A DNA stretch of 64,000 bases from Flavobacterium pallidum (GTDB lineage: Bacteria; Bacteroidota; Bacteroidia; Flavobacteriales; Flavobacteriaceae): contig NZ_CP029187.1 of assembly GCF_003097535.1 (NCBI RefSeq), positions 3,162,001 to 3,226,000 on the forward strand, read 5' to 3'. Position 1 is the stretch's first letter, and each line of letters starts with the position of its first letter. The translations under genes and the position numbers were made by a program. Positions 17,809 through 26,628 of the stretch are shown one piece after another. A model generated the notes under the pieces. That model made no database searches. It was not told the origin of the DNA and worked only from the letters and a program-made list of their open reading frames with translations.

Positions 17809-20800
17809 TTACTGTTTCACAATTTTTATAGTCCTGACCGTTCCATCAGAAGTAATCTTGATAATATAACCGCCATTTGAAAGGCCCGAAAAATCAATAG
17901 TCGTGTTAGTAAGATTTGGCTTGCTTTCCAGTACTTTTTGTCCAAGCAGATTCACAACAGTAATATTGTTTATGATATTTGAATTGGAAAGATGGAGGAT
18001 ATCCTTTACGGGATTCGGATACCAGCTCAATACGTCATTTTCTGTTCCGGGAACAGCTAATGTAGGGCTGATGTTAATATTATCTACAAAAAGCTGCGAC
18101 TGGTTCGGTTCAGAATAAGCGCGGAAACCAAAGTAATAATCCCCGCTTGCAGGAGGCGTGAATGTCACTATATTCGTAGCAGCCATACCGGAATTAATCT
18201 CGGGATGATCTGCAAGTTCATTGACCATGCTTGCTGCATCCGGACTGGTGCCGTACAATACCTGCATGCTTTCGGCATAGTTATCGCTGCTGTTGTTTCC
18301 ATATTTATACGAAATCTCATATTCAATTCCTTCTGTCAACTGTACTCCCTGTGTAAAGAAGTAAGAATTTGCGTAAGCTGAATTGCCCTGGTATCGTATC
18401 ACATAACCGTCAAAACCATAACCTGAATCTCCCCAGGTAGTATCCCAACCATTACCGCTGATGGTTTGCGCTGTAAAACATTCCGGAAGATTTGGCAAGC
18501 TGACGGACTCAAAATCTTCCGTATACGGTGCGCTCGTAGATAAACAATCCGTGCGGAAAGTCACTGGCCCGATCCATGCCCCGAAGCCGTCAGGACCTCC
18601 GCAAACCGAACGTACCCAGACATTATAAAATGTATTATCTTCCAAACCTGAAATCTGGTATGAAGTCTCAGTTATCAATCCGCTTGGCGTCAATGTTGAT
18701 GGGTCACTCACTGAAACGCCGCCGTAAGTTACCTGCCAGTTTGATTCTCCGTTGCCCTCCCAGGTGATGGTTGCGCCATCTGCATTGGTACCGTTGATGT
18801 CTAAACTTGTAACATCAGGACAGGATGGCAATACTTCCCATCGTACATTATCTATAAATGTGGAATTGTAATTGCCTGCAATATTCCTGAAAGCGATATA
18901 GGAATCACTACCTGAATAGTTTGTAAAATCGATAACATATTCGTTATAGCCATTGTTGCCAAGCGTTAAAGTCTGGAAGGCTGTATAAGTCGCCTGGCTG
19001 TTATTTCCATTCATGGTACCGATCTCAAAAGGGGTATCATTGTTATAAGACAAAGCATAAAACTTCAATCTGTGCGTGCCTGCACCAAGATTATTCAGGT
19101 AAGGCGAAACCAACATCACCCAGTCCGTCGGAGCTGAACTATTCGCATGGATCTCAATGGCATTACTACCAAAAGCCATGTCATGGTTTACCGTGCGTAC
19201 AGCAGCATATTGTCCTAATGTAGGGCCGGCAAGCACCGCCGACCAGCAATCAGGAAGCCCATCGATAGGAGCACCTTCAAATCCTTCACTGAAATTGCCT
19301 ACCGGAAGACAGGCTGTCCTAAATGATACAGGGCCTATCCATGCACCATTGCCCAGCGCTCCGCCACAAACGGAACGTACCCACACTTTGTAAGGTGTAT
19401 TTGGCATCAGGCCCGAAAGCACTGTTTCTGAATTTCCGGCAGGAGCCGGGCTGATTGGCGTAAGCACATTTGGATCAGTAACATCCGCCGTGCCATACAC
19501 CACGTCCCATTGTGTTTCTCCGGCATTGGCATCCCAGTTTACAGCTGCAGCATCAGCAGTCGCGTTCACGGTAATGCTTGATACATCAGCACATAACGGG
19601 GTTTGTTCCCAACGGATATCATCCAGATAAATACTGACGTATTGCCCTGATACATGCCTGAAGCCTATGTAATTGTCTGTGCCTGCGTAGTCAGAGAAAT
19701 CCACTACAAATTCAGCATAGGACGGTGTGAGATTTATGGTTTGGTAATCATTAAAGTTTCCACCGGTTGCCGCACTGTCCAAAGTTCCAACTATCATTGA
19801 CGTAGGTACATTTGATTTCGCATAAAATTTTACGCGATGTGTACCGGTCGCCACGGTATTAAGGCTCGGCGATACAAGGATAATTTTTGAATCACTAATC
19901 CCGTCATTGTCAGACAGCGATACCGCATTGCTGCCACCCGATGCATTGTTTGTGACAACCTGTACCCTGCTGTTGAACATTCCGTTGCCGGCCACTATTG
20001 CCGACCAACATTCCGGCAGTGCTCCAAACGCAGTGCTTTCAAAACCTTCGTTTAAGATACTCACGGCATCGCAGGCAGTAGTGAATGTAACGGGATTCAT
20101 CCAGGCACCATTGCCATCGGCACCGCCGCAAACGGAGCGTACCCACACTTTATAGGCGGTATTTGGCTGCAATCCTGTGATGGTTGCTTCAGGCGAAGTA
20201 GGCGCAGGCGATACAGGAGTCAATAAAGCTGGATCATTCAAAGTATCAGAATATACTACATCCCACTGTGTTTCACTATCCCCCGGCTCCCATGCCACGG
20301 TAGCAGCGGTTTGTGCTATCGCTGTCATTTCTATATGTCCCAGATCCGGGCACAGCGGAGCCAGTTCCCATCGGATATCATCTACAAATACGGGATTGTA
20401 TGTGCTTGTATTGGCATGACGGAAGGCAATATGGGTATCTGTCCCGGCATAATCCATAAAGTTTACGGTATGCTCAGTGTAATTGGCATTGGCATTGATG
20501 GTCTCGATAAGGTTGAAAGTCCCATCGGAAGTTGTGGTATTAATAGTACCCACCTCAATCGTTACATTACCGTACCCTCTTGTGTAGAATTTCAGCCTGT
20601 GGTCACCCGTACCGACAGTCGACAGATCCGGAGAGATCAATAAGATATTGGCGGCGGATGCAGAATTCCCATTGGCAAGCTGTACGGCATTGGGCGCAGA
20701 ATTTGAAAGGCCATCTATTCCTATATAAGCATCGGTAGCGGCATCCACTTTTAGTGCTGTCCAGCAGGCCGGCAATTCATTATCGGTAATCCCATCGAAA

Positions 20801-21504
20801 TTTTCACTAAATTCGGCAACAGGGCTACAGGCAGCATTGAAATCATACGGACCACGCCACGGGCTGAATTCCGATCCGCAATCTGCCTTTACATAAAACT
20901 GATAACGGTTTCCTGCCTCAAGGTCGCTGACTGCATATTGAGGGTTATCAACAACAGAAATCCCTGAATTGGATGATTCCGGTGCCGGAGTTCCTTTTGG
21001 CAAAACCATCACCTCCCATGCAGTTTCCGTACCTCCCGGTATCCAGTTAAACGATGCATTGGTTTGCGAAACGCCGCTTATCTGGATATTGGTTGGGAAC
21101 GGACAGGTGAGTACTGCCGTCACATAAGCTTCAAGGCACCATTCCAGCGTGGCGCAGGCCTCGTCTTCAGCGTAATGAACCCTCGCCGAAGTATTCGGAA
21201 TTCCAGAAACGGTCAACGGGGACGGCCCGTTCGCCAAAACTTCGTTATTCACATCCGTAACGGTAATGTATTTGGTTACCGATGTACCGTTTGAGGACAG
21301 GCTGAAAATATAGTCATTCCCTACGGTTAAATTGGATACTGTCGAAAAATTCCCGGTGTATATGCAACTATTAATTTGCTGTGGATCACCGGAATTGACT
21401 GAAACGATAGTCTCAGTAGGATAAGGTACGGTATTGATGCATTGCGCCTTCATACCTGCCGACCAAAAAGCCAGCATCATAAATAAGATTGTAATTTTTT
21501 TCAT
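17809..21504 (-). CDS. large T9SS-exported protein with repeated FnIII and MAM-like modules
   Basis: A 1231-residue secreted protein with a signal peptide (MKKITILFMMLAFWSAGMKAQ). After an N-terminal Ig-like part it alternates fibronectin type III modules (e.g. ETQWDVVYS, NTAYKVWVRSVCGG) with choice-of-anchor/MAM-like jelly rolls (SENFDGITDNELPACWTA, ILVSPSLNTVATGTHRVKFYAKS), about four repeat pairs. The C-terminus has LSWYPNPVKDILHLSN and GGYIIKIT, the type A T9SS sorting domain. The repeats at DNA level are similar enough to recombine. It probably acts in adhesion or polysaccharide contact; no catalytic domain is visible. Confidence 0.88.
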   Translation of the reverse strand: MKKITILFMMLAFWSAGMKAQCINTVPYPTETIVSVNSGDPQQINSCIYTGNFSTVSNLTVGNDYIFSLSSNGTSVTKYITVTDVNNEVLANGPSPLTVSGIPNTSARVHYAEDEACATLEWCLEAYVTAVLTCPFPTNIQISGVSQTNASFNWIPGGTETAWEVMVLPKGTPAPESSNSGISVVDNPQYAVSDLEAGNRYQFYVKADCGSEFSPWRGPYDFNAACSPVAEFSENFDGITDNELPACWTALKVDAATDAYIGIDGLSNSAPNAVQLANGNSASAANILLISPDLSTVGTGDHRLKFYTRGYGNVTIEVGTINTTTSDGTFNLIETINANANYTEHTVNFMDYAGTDTHIAFRHANTSTYNPVFVDDIRWELAPLCPDLGHIEMTAIAQTAATVAWEPGDSETQWDVVYSDTLNDPALLTPVSPAPTSPEATITGLQPNTAYKVWVRSVCGGADGNGAWMNPVTFTTACDAVSILNEGFESTAFGALPECWSAIVAGNGMFNSRVQVVTNNASGGSNAVSLSDNDGISDSKIILVSPSLNTVATGTHRVKFYAKSNVPTSMIVGTLDSAATGGNFNDYQTINLTPSYAEFVVDFSDYAGTDNYIGFRHVSGQYVSIYLDDIRWEQTPLCADVSSITVNATADAAAVNWDANAGETQWDVVYGTADVTDPNVLTPISPAPAGNSETVLSGLMPNTPYKVWVRSVCGGALGNGAWIGPVSFRTACLPVGNFSEGFEGAPIDGLPDCWSAVLAGPTLGQYAAVRTVNHDMAFGSNAIEIHANSSAPTDWVMLVSPYLNNLGAGTHRLKFYALSYNNDTPFEIGTMNGNNSQATYTAFQTLTLGNNGYNEYVIDFTNYSGSDSYIAFRNIAGNYNSTFIDNVRWEVLPSCPDVTSLDINGTNADGATITWEGNGESNWQVTYGGVSVSDPSTLTPSGLITETSYQISGLEDNTFYNVWVRSVCGGPDGFGAWIGPVTFRTDCLSTSAPYTEDFESVSLPNLPECFTAQTISGNGWDTTWGDSGYGFDGYVIRYQGNSAYANSYFFTQGVQLTEGIEYEISYKYGNNSSDNYAESMQVLYGTSPDAASMVNELADHPEINSGMAATNIVTFTPPASGDYYFGFRAYSEPNQSQLFVDNINISPTLAVPGTENDVLSWYPNPVKDILHLSNSNIINNITVVNLLGQKVLESKPNLTNTTIDFSGLSNGGYIIKITSDGTVRTIKIVKQ

Positions 21505-21734
21505 AACAGGTTTTTAAATAGTTTTCCAAAAATAGACGGATTTAAAATCGATTAATTTTATTTTTTAAAAGCTTTGTTTGATTTAAAACAAAACCCGGGA
21601 GAAATGCTGTTTTGTCAAACCTTTTTTAAAAAAAATAACAAAATTGCAGTAAGGAGTGTAATTGCTGATCGTGATTACCTGCATTATCAGAACTTCAATT
21701 ACGCTTAAGCTCATCATAGGCCGTCTTAAACATA

Positions 21735-22019
21735 TTATCGTTTTGAAATTTTATTGTTGCTGATGCTTTTTTGCGCGGCCGACCTGAACCTGTTGATGTC
21801 CTCGCTGCGTTTCTTCAGGTGTTTTTGACTGACACCACTATTGACTCTTTTTCGCCAAAGGTTAAAACTACTGCGTTTCAATTGGTTGCGCATCAATGCG
21901 ATCACATCCGCCTCCGCAGCACCAAACTGTATTTTTATCGCTTCAAAAGGTGTCCTGTCTTCCCAGGCCATTTCGATGATCCGATCGATACTTTCATCGG
22001 TTAAATCTAATCTTGCCAT
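21735..22019 (-). CDS. TIGR03643/DUF2805 family protein
   Basis: A 94-residue protein whose body (DESIDRIIEMAWEDRTPFEAIKIQFG and EADVIALMRNQLKRSSFNLWRKRV) matches the TIGR03643 (DUF2805) family, a small helix-turn-helix-like protein that clusters with photolyase/cryptochrome genes in many marine and soil Bacteroidota. Its biochemical role is unknown. It overlaps the upstream SRPBCC gene by 13 bases, so it is the last gene of a three-gene operon. No photolyase is visible here. Confidence 0.85.
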   Translation of the reverse strand: MARLDLTDESIDRIIEMAWEDRTPFEAIKIQFGAAEADVIALMRNQLKRSSFNLWRKRVNSGVSQKHLKKRSEDINRFRSAAQKSISNNKISKR

Positions 22020-22477
22020 GGCCCGAATTTTTCGTTGATGGCTTTGGTCCTGAACTCGAAAATTTGCTGCAGCTGTTTTTTTATCAATACACTGTTTGCT
22101 ATTCGCCCGATAAATCCGAACGGCGGAATGTAGCTGACGATGTCTGTCATCAATACGCCGCCTGCAATCGCTTCAATTTTATGCTGGTGGTGCCAGAGTT
22201 TGTAGGGCCCGGCACGTTGCTCATCGACAAAATACTCACACTCCTTCATGTGGGTGATTTCCGTGACCCACTGCAACGGAATTCCAAGCAGTGGTTTTAC
22301 GATGTACCGGATAATCATGCCCTGGTAGATTTTCCCCTGGCCTGTACCACCGATTATTTTAAATCCCATATGCGGCGGCGTGATTTCCTTAAGGTTTTCC
22401 GGATTTGATATAAATGCCCAGATGGTGTCTAATGCTACTGGTATTTTTTGCTGTTGCGTAAATTGATAAATTGCCAT
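22007..22477 (-). CDS. SRPBCC-family (START-like) protein
   Basis: A 156-residue protein with the SRPBCC fold outline: an opening strand-helix (IYQFTQQQKIPVALDTIWAFISNPENLKEITP), then alternating strands (MIIRYIVKPLLGIPLQWVTEITHM, GPYKLWHHQHKIEAI), and a closing helix ending QQIFEFRTKAINEKFG. Such proteins bind hydrophobic ligands; this subgroup is often labelled cell-division-inhibitor-like. It sits two bases after the SDR gene and overlaps the TIGR03643 gene, so the three are co-transcribed. The ligand is unknown. Confidence 0.85.
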   Translation of the reverse strand: MAIYQFTQQQKIPVALDTIWAFISNPENLKEITPPHMGFKIIGGTGQGKIYQGMIIRYIVKPLLGIPLQWVTEITHMKECEYFVDEQRAGPYKLWHHQHKIEAIAGGVLMTDIVSYIPPFGFIGRIANSVLIKKQLQQIFEFRTKAINEKFGPWQD

Positions 22478-22479
22478 TC

Positions 22480-23175
22480 TTATATTTTTATTGTGCTGAT
22501 GCCTCCATCAACATTGAAAACCTGTCCCGTGATCCAACCACTTTTGTCGCTCAGCAAATAGGCTGCCATGTGAGCAATGTCTTCAGGCGTGCCAATTTTC
22601 TTCAATGGATGCCGTTGGGCGTTGGCTTCAATTTTTTCAGGCGTATTGAGCAATCCCGCTGCCAACGGCGTATTGGTGATTGATGGCGCGATGCAGTTGA
22701 TCCTTATGGTTGGGGCCAGCTCTGCCGACAGCGCTTTGGTCAATCCTTCTACCGCGCCTTTATTGGTGCTTACGATACTGTGGAAATTAAACCCGGTTTT
22801 CACAGCGACCGTGCTGAACAAAACGATGCTTGGCGCGTTGCTTTTCTTTAGCCTTGACAAGCAGGACTGGATGCACCGGACCGCGCCCAACACCTGTAGG
22901 TTGTAATCCTCAAGGAAGTCTTCGTCCTTTGCCCTGGAAAAGGGCTTCAGGTTTATGGCGCCCGGGCAATATACCAGGCCGTCTAAAACCTCAGGAAGGA
23001 AGGAATAATCGTTATTGCCGTCCAGTACATCCAGGTGATGCAATGTGAGGTTGTGATGACCGGAAATACTGCCGTTTTTAAAGAATGTCCCATAAATCCT
23101 ATGGTCTTCAGCTAACAGTCCGCTTAGTGTTTTTCCGATTCCGGAGGAACTTCCGACAATGAGTATGTTTTTCAT
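22480..23175 (-). CDS. SDR-family protein lacking the usual catalytic Tyr
   Basis: A 231-residue Rossmann protein. The NAD(P) motif is ILIVGSSSGIGKTLSG near the N-terminus, LVYCPGAINLKPF takes the NNAG position, and the end contains GWITGQVFNVDGG. The active-site block reads FHSIVSTNKGAVEGLTKAL: the Lys is present, but the residue four before it is Val rather than Tyr, so classical SDR chemistry is doubtful. The ATG at 23175 is preferred to the upstream TTG at 23184. It is the first gene of the TIGR03643 operon. Confidence 0.85.
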   Translation of the reverse strand: MKNILIVGSSSGIGKTLSGLLAEDHRIYGTFFKNGSISGHHNLTLHHLDVLDGNNDYSFLPEVLDGLVYCPGAINLKPFSRAKDEDFLEDYNLQVLGAVRCIQSCLSRLKKSNAPSIVLFSTVAVKTGFNFHSIVSTNKGAVEGLTKALSAELAPTIRINCIAPSITNTPLAAGLLNTPEKIEANAQRHPLKKIGTPEDIAHMAAYLLSDKSGWITGQVFNVDGGISTIKI

Positions 23176-23350
23176 TTTATACAATATGTGATCAATTATT
23201 GAAGCTGTTTACGAAGTTACGAATAGTATTCAATATTGTTTAACTGAATTTAAAAATAGATGAACAAATAAAAATATATTATCTGCAATGACGTGTGCAA
23301 GCTGTATTATAAATAGGCATAAAGCTGTTTTAGTAAGTTTTTTAATAAAT

Positions 23351-23364
23351 ATACCAATTGGTAT
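23351..23364. promoter_or_regulatory. palindromic operator upstream of tetR gene
   Basis: ATACCAATTGGTAT is a perfect 14-bp palindrome. It overlaps the probable -33 TTG of the tetR promoter, whose -7 element TATATTTG lies at 23383-23390. A near-identical palindrome precedes the next gene, so this is the likely autoregulatory binding site. Confidence 0.75.
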
Positions 23365-23382
23365 TTATTAATATTTTTTTAA

Positions 23383-23390
23383 TATATTTG
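23383..23390 (+). promoter_or_regulatory. tetR -7 promoter element TATATTTG
   Basis: An exact TAnnTTTG match 18 nt upstream of the chosen ATG, with TTG at 23358-23360 (22-nt spacer) inside the operator. Confidence 0.6.
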
Positions 23391-23408
23391 CCAAAAGACT
23401 TCCGTTTC

Positions 23409-24005
23409 ATGGCATTATCAAAAGCAGAACGCACCCGGCAATTTATCATTGAAAAAACAGCACCTGTCTTCAATTCGAAAGGCTATTCCGGCACGTCAAT
23501 AAATGATATTACAGCAGTTACTGGCCTCACAAAAGGCAGCATTTACGGTAATTTTGAAAATAAAGATGATGTAGCATTAGCCGTTTTCGATTACAATTTC
23601 GGCAAGATCGTTTCATACCTGAGGCAGAAGATCGAAGCGAAGGATTCCGTCATCGATAAGCTACTGGTCTACCCCGAAGTGTATCGGAATTTCCTTGATA
23701 TCCCTTTCCTCGAAGCGGGCTGTCCTGTACTCAATACCGCTACCGAAGCTGACGATACACATCCTTTATTGCGCAGGAAAGTGGTAGCCGCCCTACAGCT
23801 TTGGAAAACAGCTGTAGAAAATCATTTAACCAAGGGGATAGATTCTAAAGAAATCAAGGCTGACACCAACATTACTGAATTTACCGCCGTATTGATGTGC
23901 CTCATTGAAGGCGCGGTAATGCAATCGAAAGCCTATGGTACGCCGGCTATGCTTCACCATACGATGAACTACCTCGAGCGTATTATCAGGAATTTAAAAG
24001 CCTGA
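23409..24005 (+). CDS. TetR/AcrR-family transcriptional regulator
   Basis: A 198-residue repressor. The N-terminal helix-turn-helix is ERTRQFIIEKTAPVFNSKGYSGTSINDITAVTGLTKGSIYGNFENKDDVALAVF, and the C-terminal ligand domain contains PVLNTATEADDTHPLLRRKV, as in TetR_C proteins of the YxaF type. The ATG of MALSKAERTR is chosen because the promoter lies immediately upstream, whereas the frame opens earlier inside it. Matching palindromes before this gene and before the beta-propeller gene suggest it represses itself and the two downstream genes. The inducer is unknown. Confidence 0.9.
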   Translation: MALSKAERTRQFIIEKTAPVFNSKGYSGTSINDITAVTGLTKGSIYGNFENKDDVALAVFDYNFGKIVSYLRQKIEAKDSVIDKLLVYPEVYRNFLDIPFLEAGCPVLNTATEADDTHPLLRRKVVAALQLWKTAVENHLTKGIDSKEIKADTNITEFTAVLMCLIEGAVMQSKAYGTPAMLHHTMNYLERIIRNLKA

Positions 24006-24023
24006 TTTTTTTTAAATAAAAAA

Positions 24024-24037
24024 ATACCGATTGGTAT
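24024..24037. promoter_or_regulatory. second palindromic operator (tetR-linked)
   Basis: ATACCGATTGGTAT differs by one base from the operator before the tetR gene. It lies 38 nt upstream of the beta-propeller gene and links that gene to the regulator. Confidence 0.72.
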
Positions 24038-24075
24038 AATACATTCAAAATGTAACATTCTAAATACTTTCTCTT

Positions 24076-24939
24076 ATGAAAAACATTACCAAAATTATCT
24101 TATCCTGTCTGAGTGCAACAGCATTACAGGCACAAACCGCAAAAATCATCACCGGATTCCATCATGTTGAAAGCGTAGCTGCTTCCGATGGTTTCCTTTT
24201 TGCAGCAGACATTGGTCCGGTACTTGAACCGCTCACCAAAGACGGCGATGGCAAAATCATCAAAATGGACCGAAACGGAAATATCCTTGACAGGGATTTT
24301 GCAAAAGAAACCCTGAACGCGCCGAAAGGACTCGCCATTTACAAAAACATTTTATACGCCGCCGACATCGACAGGATTGTGGCCTTCGATATCAGTTCCG
24401 GGGAGAAATTATACGAAATAGATTTGAGTAAAGACTCTGGTTTCCTGAACGATATCGCCATTTGGAATGAAGAAACGCTGTTCGTTTCGGCGACAGATAA
24501 AAGCAAGTTGTTCCAGGTAAACCTTACCACAAAAACTTATGAAGAATTCAAAACTTCAGCTCCAATACCCGGTATTAATGGATTATTCTGCCGGAAAAAT
24601 GCCAACAGATTGTATGCAAATGGTTTCGGGACCGACAACCAGCCAAATGGCATCGTAGGTTATATCAATCTGAAAGACCATTCATTTACCCTAATCAATA
24701 TGCCAAAAGGCTATTATGATGGCATTGCAGTGAAAAATGGCACTGTATTTACAAGTGATTGGGTCGCCTTTGAAAACAAAGGGGTTGTGCGTGAAACTTT
24801 GGCACACGGTACAAACAAGGCTTCACTCACCACCAAAACGCTGCGCATCCCGGGCCCTGCCGACTTTATCATTTCCGCCAACGAAATGATTGTACCGGCC
24901 ATGCTCACCGGAGAGATTTTTATTTTCAATATCAACTAA
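24076..24939 (+). CDS. secreted SMP-30/NHL-like beta-propeller protein
   Basis: A 287-residue protein with a signal peptide (MKNITKIILSCLSATALQAQ). Repeated strands such as DGDGKIIKMDRNGNI, APKGLAIYKNILYAADIDRIVAFD, NDIAIWNEETLFVSATDKSKLF and YDGIAVKNGTVFTSDW match the blades of SMP-30/gluconolactonase-like propellers. No clear catalytic metal-binding set was verified. The gene lies between the TetR gene and a thioesterase gene (17-base gap to the latter) and has the matching operator upstream, so it is probably in the same regulon. Confidence 0.75.
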   Translation: MKNITKIILSCLSATALQAQTAKIITGFHHVESVAASDGFLFAADIGPVLEPLTKDGDGKIIKMDRNGNILDRDFAKETLNAPKGLAIYKNILYAADIDRIVAFDISSGEKLYEIDLSKDSGFLNDIAIWNEETLFVSATDKSKLFQVNLTTKTYEEFKTSAPIPGINGLFCRKNANRLYANGFGTDNQPNGIVGYINLKDHSFTLINMPKGYYDGIAVKNGTVFTSDWVAFENKGVVRETLAHGTNKASLTTKTLRIPGPADFIISANEMIVPAMLTGEIFIFNIN

Positions 24940-24956
24940 ACCAAATACCATATATC

Positions 24957-25457
24957 ATGGAAAAAAATCCTTCTTCAAAATACAAAATCCGCTTCAACGA
25001 TTGTGATCTTTTCGGGCACCTCAACAATTCCCGTTACCTGGATTACCTCATCAATGCAAGGGAAGATCACCTGCTCGAACATTATGCATTTGACCTTACA
25101 ACCTGGTACAAAAAAGGGGTCGGCTGGGTTGTCGGCAGCCATGAGATTGCATATGCAAGTCCTGCGGTATACAATGAGATCGTCACGATACAATCCGCAT
25201 TATTGCATGCCGACAGCCATTTCCTGCATGTCGAAACCGTCATGATGAATACTGAATGTAGCCAATTAAAGGCAATCATGCGCACCAGGCTCATCCCTAT
25301 CGATACAAAAACAGGCAAAAAGGAGATGCATTCTGCTGAATTCATGAGCTGGGTAAAAACCCTGGAAAACCATACTATTCCAAACGACATTAGCCTGCAG
25401 CAGCGCGTCGCCGAACTCCGGATGGCACTAAAAAGCGGCGCTGTGAGGACGTTTTGA
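24957..25457 (+). CDS. acyl-CoA thioesterase (hotdog fold, 4HBT)
   Basis: A 166-residue hotdog protein. The opening YKIRFNDCDLFGHLNNSRYLDYLINAREDHL is the 4-hydroxybenzoyl-CoA thioesterase signature (D-x-FGHLNN with a catalytic acidic residue). GWVVGSHEIAYASPAVYNE and RTRLIPIDTKTGKKEMHSAEF give the expected strands. It would hydrolyse a fatty or aromatic acyl-CoA; the substrate is not deducible. It is probably co-transcribed with the preceding propeller gene and under TetR control. Its stop lies just before the promoter-like segment of the recombinase. Confidence 0.85.
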   Translation: MEKNPSSKYKIRFNDCDLFGHLNNSRYLDYLINAREDHLLEHYAFDLTTWYKKGVGWVVGSHEIAYASPAVYNEIVTIQSALLHADSHFLHVETVMMNTECSQLKAIMRTRLIPIDTKTGKKEMHSAEFMSWVKTLENHTIPNDISLQQRVAELRMALKSGAVRTF

Positions 25458-25467
25458 AATTTTACAA

Positions 25468-25501
25468 TTTGTAAAAGGAAACCGCTTTTTCCGTAACTTC
25501 G
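25468..25501 (+). promoter_or_regulatory. attC-like promoter segment upstream of the recombinase
   Basis: TTTG (25468-25471), a 22-nt spacer and TAACTTCG (25494-25501) have the same sequence type and spacing as the loop of the downstream attC sites, including GTAAAAGGAAACCGC and TTTTTCC. The palindromic attC arms are absent. It is the best promoter candidate for the recombinase gene. Confidence 0.6.
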
Positions 25502-25572
25502 CTTTTGCCTTAATATATTGACCGCAACATATTTTGGCACACTTAAACGCCGAAAAATTAACTTTACGCCAA

Positions 25573-26628
25573 ATGAACTGGAATGCAAAACCCATACTGC
25601 ACAAAGGCACAGCGCGCATTGCAGTGTCTTTTGAAAGACGAAATGAAGCCTTACTTACCATCGTTACCGCTACTCCGGACGCGTTGTGGAGCCAGTCGAA
25701 AAAAACCTGGCACCTGCCGGATACGGCTGAAAACCGCAATCGTTTCGGGCTGACTGAAGCGACAGGAAAATCGGTTCTTGCGTTGATAGCACCTCAAAGT
25801 CAACGGGTGCTTGAGCGTTTTGTAGAGCAGCTCAGGCTTATGGGCTACAGCCATCATACTATTCGTAAATACCGTGCAGATTTTGGAGATTTCCTGTATT
25901 GGATTAAAGCTACACCGCCACAGGAATGTGATGCAGAAAAGGTACGTTCCTATTTCGTGCATTGCCTGATTGAAAAACGGCAAAGCGAAGCGTTGATTCA
26001 CAGTCGAATGAATGCACTGAAATTTTATTATGTAAGCATGCTGCACCGTGAGCGGTTTTTTATTGACATTCCAAGGCCCAAGAAACCCCACAAGCTGCCA
26101 AAAGTGATCCCGGTGGAAATCATCAAAAAACTTTTTGAGCAGACCATAAATTTAAAGCACAATACAATCTTAAAACTCTGTTATGGCATGGGACTGCGTG
26201 TCTCAGAAGTGGCCGGCCTCGCAATCCCGGACATTGATAGCCGCAACATGCAGGTTTTGGTCGAACATGGAAAGGGCAAAAAAGAGCGTTATGTGAACCT
26301 GCCGGAAAGTATTTTAGGCCAGTTGCGTGATTATTATAAAGAATATCGCCCCAAGCATTATTTATTCGAAGGAGCAGATGGCGGGCAGTATTCGATCCGG
26401 ACAATACAGCACATTTTTAGGGAATCAATGAAAAAGACCGGTTACAACCGAAAGGTTGGAATCCACAGCCTGCGGCACAGCTTTGCGACCCATTTGCTGG
26501 AACAGGGAACGGATATACGGTTTATACAAGAACTTTTAGGGCATAATAATATCAAGACCACGTTATTATATACCGAAGTGAGCGACAACAGCATCCGTAA
26601 AATCATAAGTCCGTTAGACAAGCTTTAA
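25573..26628 (+). CDS. tyrosine recombinase, candidate cassette integrase
   Basis: A 351-residue recombinase. Residues about 1-75 form an extra N-terminal domain with WSQSKKTWHLPDTAENR. A SAM-like core-binding domain follows (MGYSHHTIRKYRADFGDFLYWI). The catalytic domain shows Arg209 (GMGLRVSE), Lys236 (GKGKKER), His298/Arg301 (HSLRH), His324 (LGHNN) and the nucleophile Tyr333 (LLYTEVS). From NLPES to HSLRH there are 59 residues, about 40 fewer than I recall for IntI1, so the IntI-specific insertion seems absent. It is transcribed toward the array, and its stop is 117 bases from the first cassette boundary, so it is the obvious candidate integrase; a host Xer-like role is the alternative. An ATG is chosen over an upstream TTG at 25534. 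Confidence 0.85.
   Translation: MNWNAKPILHKGTARIAVSFERRNEALLTIVTATPDALWSQSKKTWHLPDTAENRNRFGLTEATGKSVLALIAPQSQRVLERFVEQLRLMGYSHHTIRKYRADFGDFLYWIKATPPQECDAEKVRSYFVHCLIEKRQSEALIHSRMNALKFYYVSMLHRERFFIDIPRPKKPHKLPKVIPVEIIKKLFEQTINLKHNTILKLCYGMGLRVSEVAGLAIPDIDSRNMQVLVEHGKGKKERYVNLPESILGQLRDYYKEYRPKHYLFEGADGGQYSIRTIQHIFRESMKKTGYNRKVGIHSLRHSFATHLLEQGTDIRFIQELLGHNNIKTTLLYTEVSDNSIRKIISPLDKL

Noticed and set aside
25573..26628. Calling the recombinase intI
   Set aside because: The IntI-specific insertion seems to be missing and the orientation is atypical, so only a candidate integrase is claimed.
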